NCBI GenBank assembly: GCA_022592435.1
Contig: JABYQS010000288.1
Coordinates: 1-35,194 of the forward strand
Source of the DNA: Cerioporus squamosus
Taxonomy: Eukaryota; Basidiomycota; Agaricomycetes; Polyporales; Polyporaceae
Reading direction: 5' to 3'
Length of the DNA: 35,194 bases
Shown one piece after another: positions 34,647-35,194 of the stretch (position 1 is its first letter; the number at the start of each line of letters is the position of its first letter). The translations under genes and the position numbers were made by a program. The notes beneath the pieces were generated by a model. That model worked only from the letters and a program-made list of their open reading frames with translations, was not told the origin of the DNA and made no database searches.

Positions 34647-35194
34647 ATGTCTGCTACGAGGAAGTCTTCTACTGCCAAAGCGGCTGCCACCAAGAAGTCT
34701 GCCCCCCGGGCCGCTCCCACTCACCCGAGCTGGCAGGATATGATCAAGGTTGGTTCTGACGATCCTTCAGGGCGTAATTGAGAGTGTATGCTGCGTTGGC
34801 GTTGTGCTCGTCGTCGCGGGGCGGGCGTGGTTGACTTCGGGGGACCAAAAGGGGTAGGGTGTAGGGCATCGCCCCGCCGCGCGCCACCTCCGCCCGTCAT
34901 GTTCACTGTCCGTTCAACCTCAGGCTCGGCGACAACTAGTAGCTACTCTGGCTGGCTCTTGCGTGTCCGGAGTGCATGCCACAGCAAAAAGCTGACTTCA
35001 TTCTGTCCGAATTATAGGAATGTATCGCTGCTCATCCCGACGATGCCCGTCACGGCGTCTCACGCCCCCAGATCAAGAAGTATGTCTCTGGCTTGCGTCC
35101 GCTCTGTCCCTTACTGACTCTGTCTCCTATCAGGTATGTCGAGGACACGTACAACCTCGAGATCGGCAATGCGCAGATTACCCAGCTCAGCAAG
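34647..35194 (+). CDS. Linker histone H1, 5' part (truncated by window edge)
   Basis: Exons 34647-34748, 35018-35079 and 35134 to the window end; the gene continues beyond. Histone H1 binds linker DNA at the nucleosome dyad. The N-terminal tail MSATRKSSTAKAAATKKSAP is basic and is followed by the start of the globular winged-helix domain: HPSWQDMIKECIAAHPDDAR, HGVSRPQIKKYVEDTYNL, and the sequence is cut at QITQLSK. Phases agree at both introns. Intron 1 is 269 nt and G-rich, long for this genome and placed early in the gene, where such introns often affect expression. The position of the start codon after a CT-rich leader and the TTTAGGCGCA context support ATG 34647. Confidence 0.9.

Overview
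The window is nuclear DNA of a filamentous basidiomycete, most likely an Agaricomycete. The evidence is dense genes with many 50-70 nt GT-AG introns, GC-rich coding sequence with strong third-position GC, and families typical of mushrooms and polypores (a BTB protein, a small DUF6593-like protein, a fungal O-fucosyltransferase-like protein). Exon models were built by hand: each junction was chosen so that splice sites, reading phase and conserved protein motifs agree.

Layout, left to right. 1-966: traces of the 3' end of an unrecognised plus-strand gene. 967-2698 (-): ALKBH1-like dioxygenase. It is divergent, with about 207 bp between start codons, from 2906-5637 (+): LETM1/MDM38. 6542-8677 (+): BTB-domain protein with a 775-nt intron that holds a striking three-way-junction inverted repeat. 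9254-11448 (-): membrane-anchored O-fucosyltransferase-like protein. 11449-14519: about 3 kb without a convincing gene. 14613-15336 (+): small DUF6593-like protein behind a clear TATA box. 15571-21042 (-): very large (about 1705 aa) Ser/Pro-rich protein of unknown function. 21043-22828: about 1.8 kb non-coding. 22829-23854 (-): ubiquitin-conjugating E2 in ten exons. 24315-26367 (+): ASH2/BRE2 COMPASS subunit. 26624-30018 (-): PhoD-like phosphatase in twenty exons, with a 5-nt micro-exon and a GC-AG intron. 30461-32482 (-): cyclase-associated protein (CAP/Srv2). 32864-33409 (-): mitochondrial GGQ release-factor-like protein, directly downstream of 33470-33955 (-): MZM1-like LYR-type complex III assembly factor. 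34647-end (+): linker histone H1, cut by the window edge.

These are mostly single-copy housekeeping genes rather than an accessory island. Two themes recur. One is mitochondrial function: LETM1, MZM1, the GGQ factor and possibly ALKBH1. The other is chromatin: BRE2 and histone H1. Three conserved genes (ALKBH1, LETM1, PhoD) each carry one single-base discrepancy, two of them clearly in homopolymers. This looks more like consensus-sequence error than gene decay.

The best candidates for something new are the structured element in the BTB intron, the near-overlapping and possibly bicistronic MZM1/GGQ pair, and the micro-exons that encode the metal-binding Asp-Asp-His-Asp of the PhoD protein.
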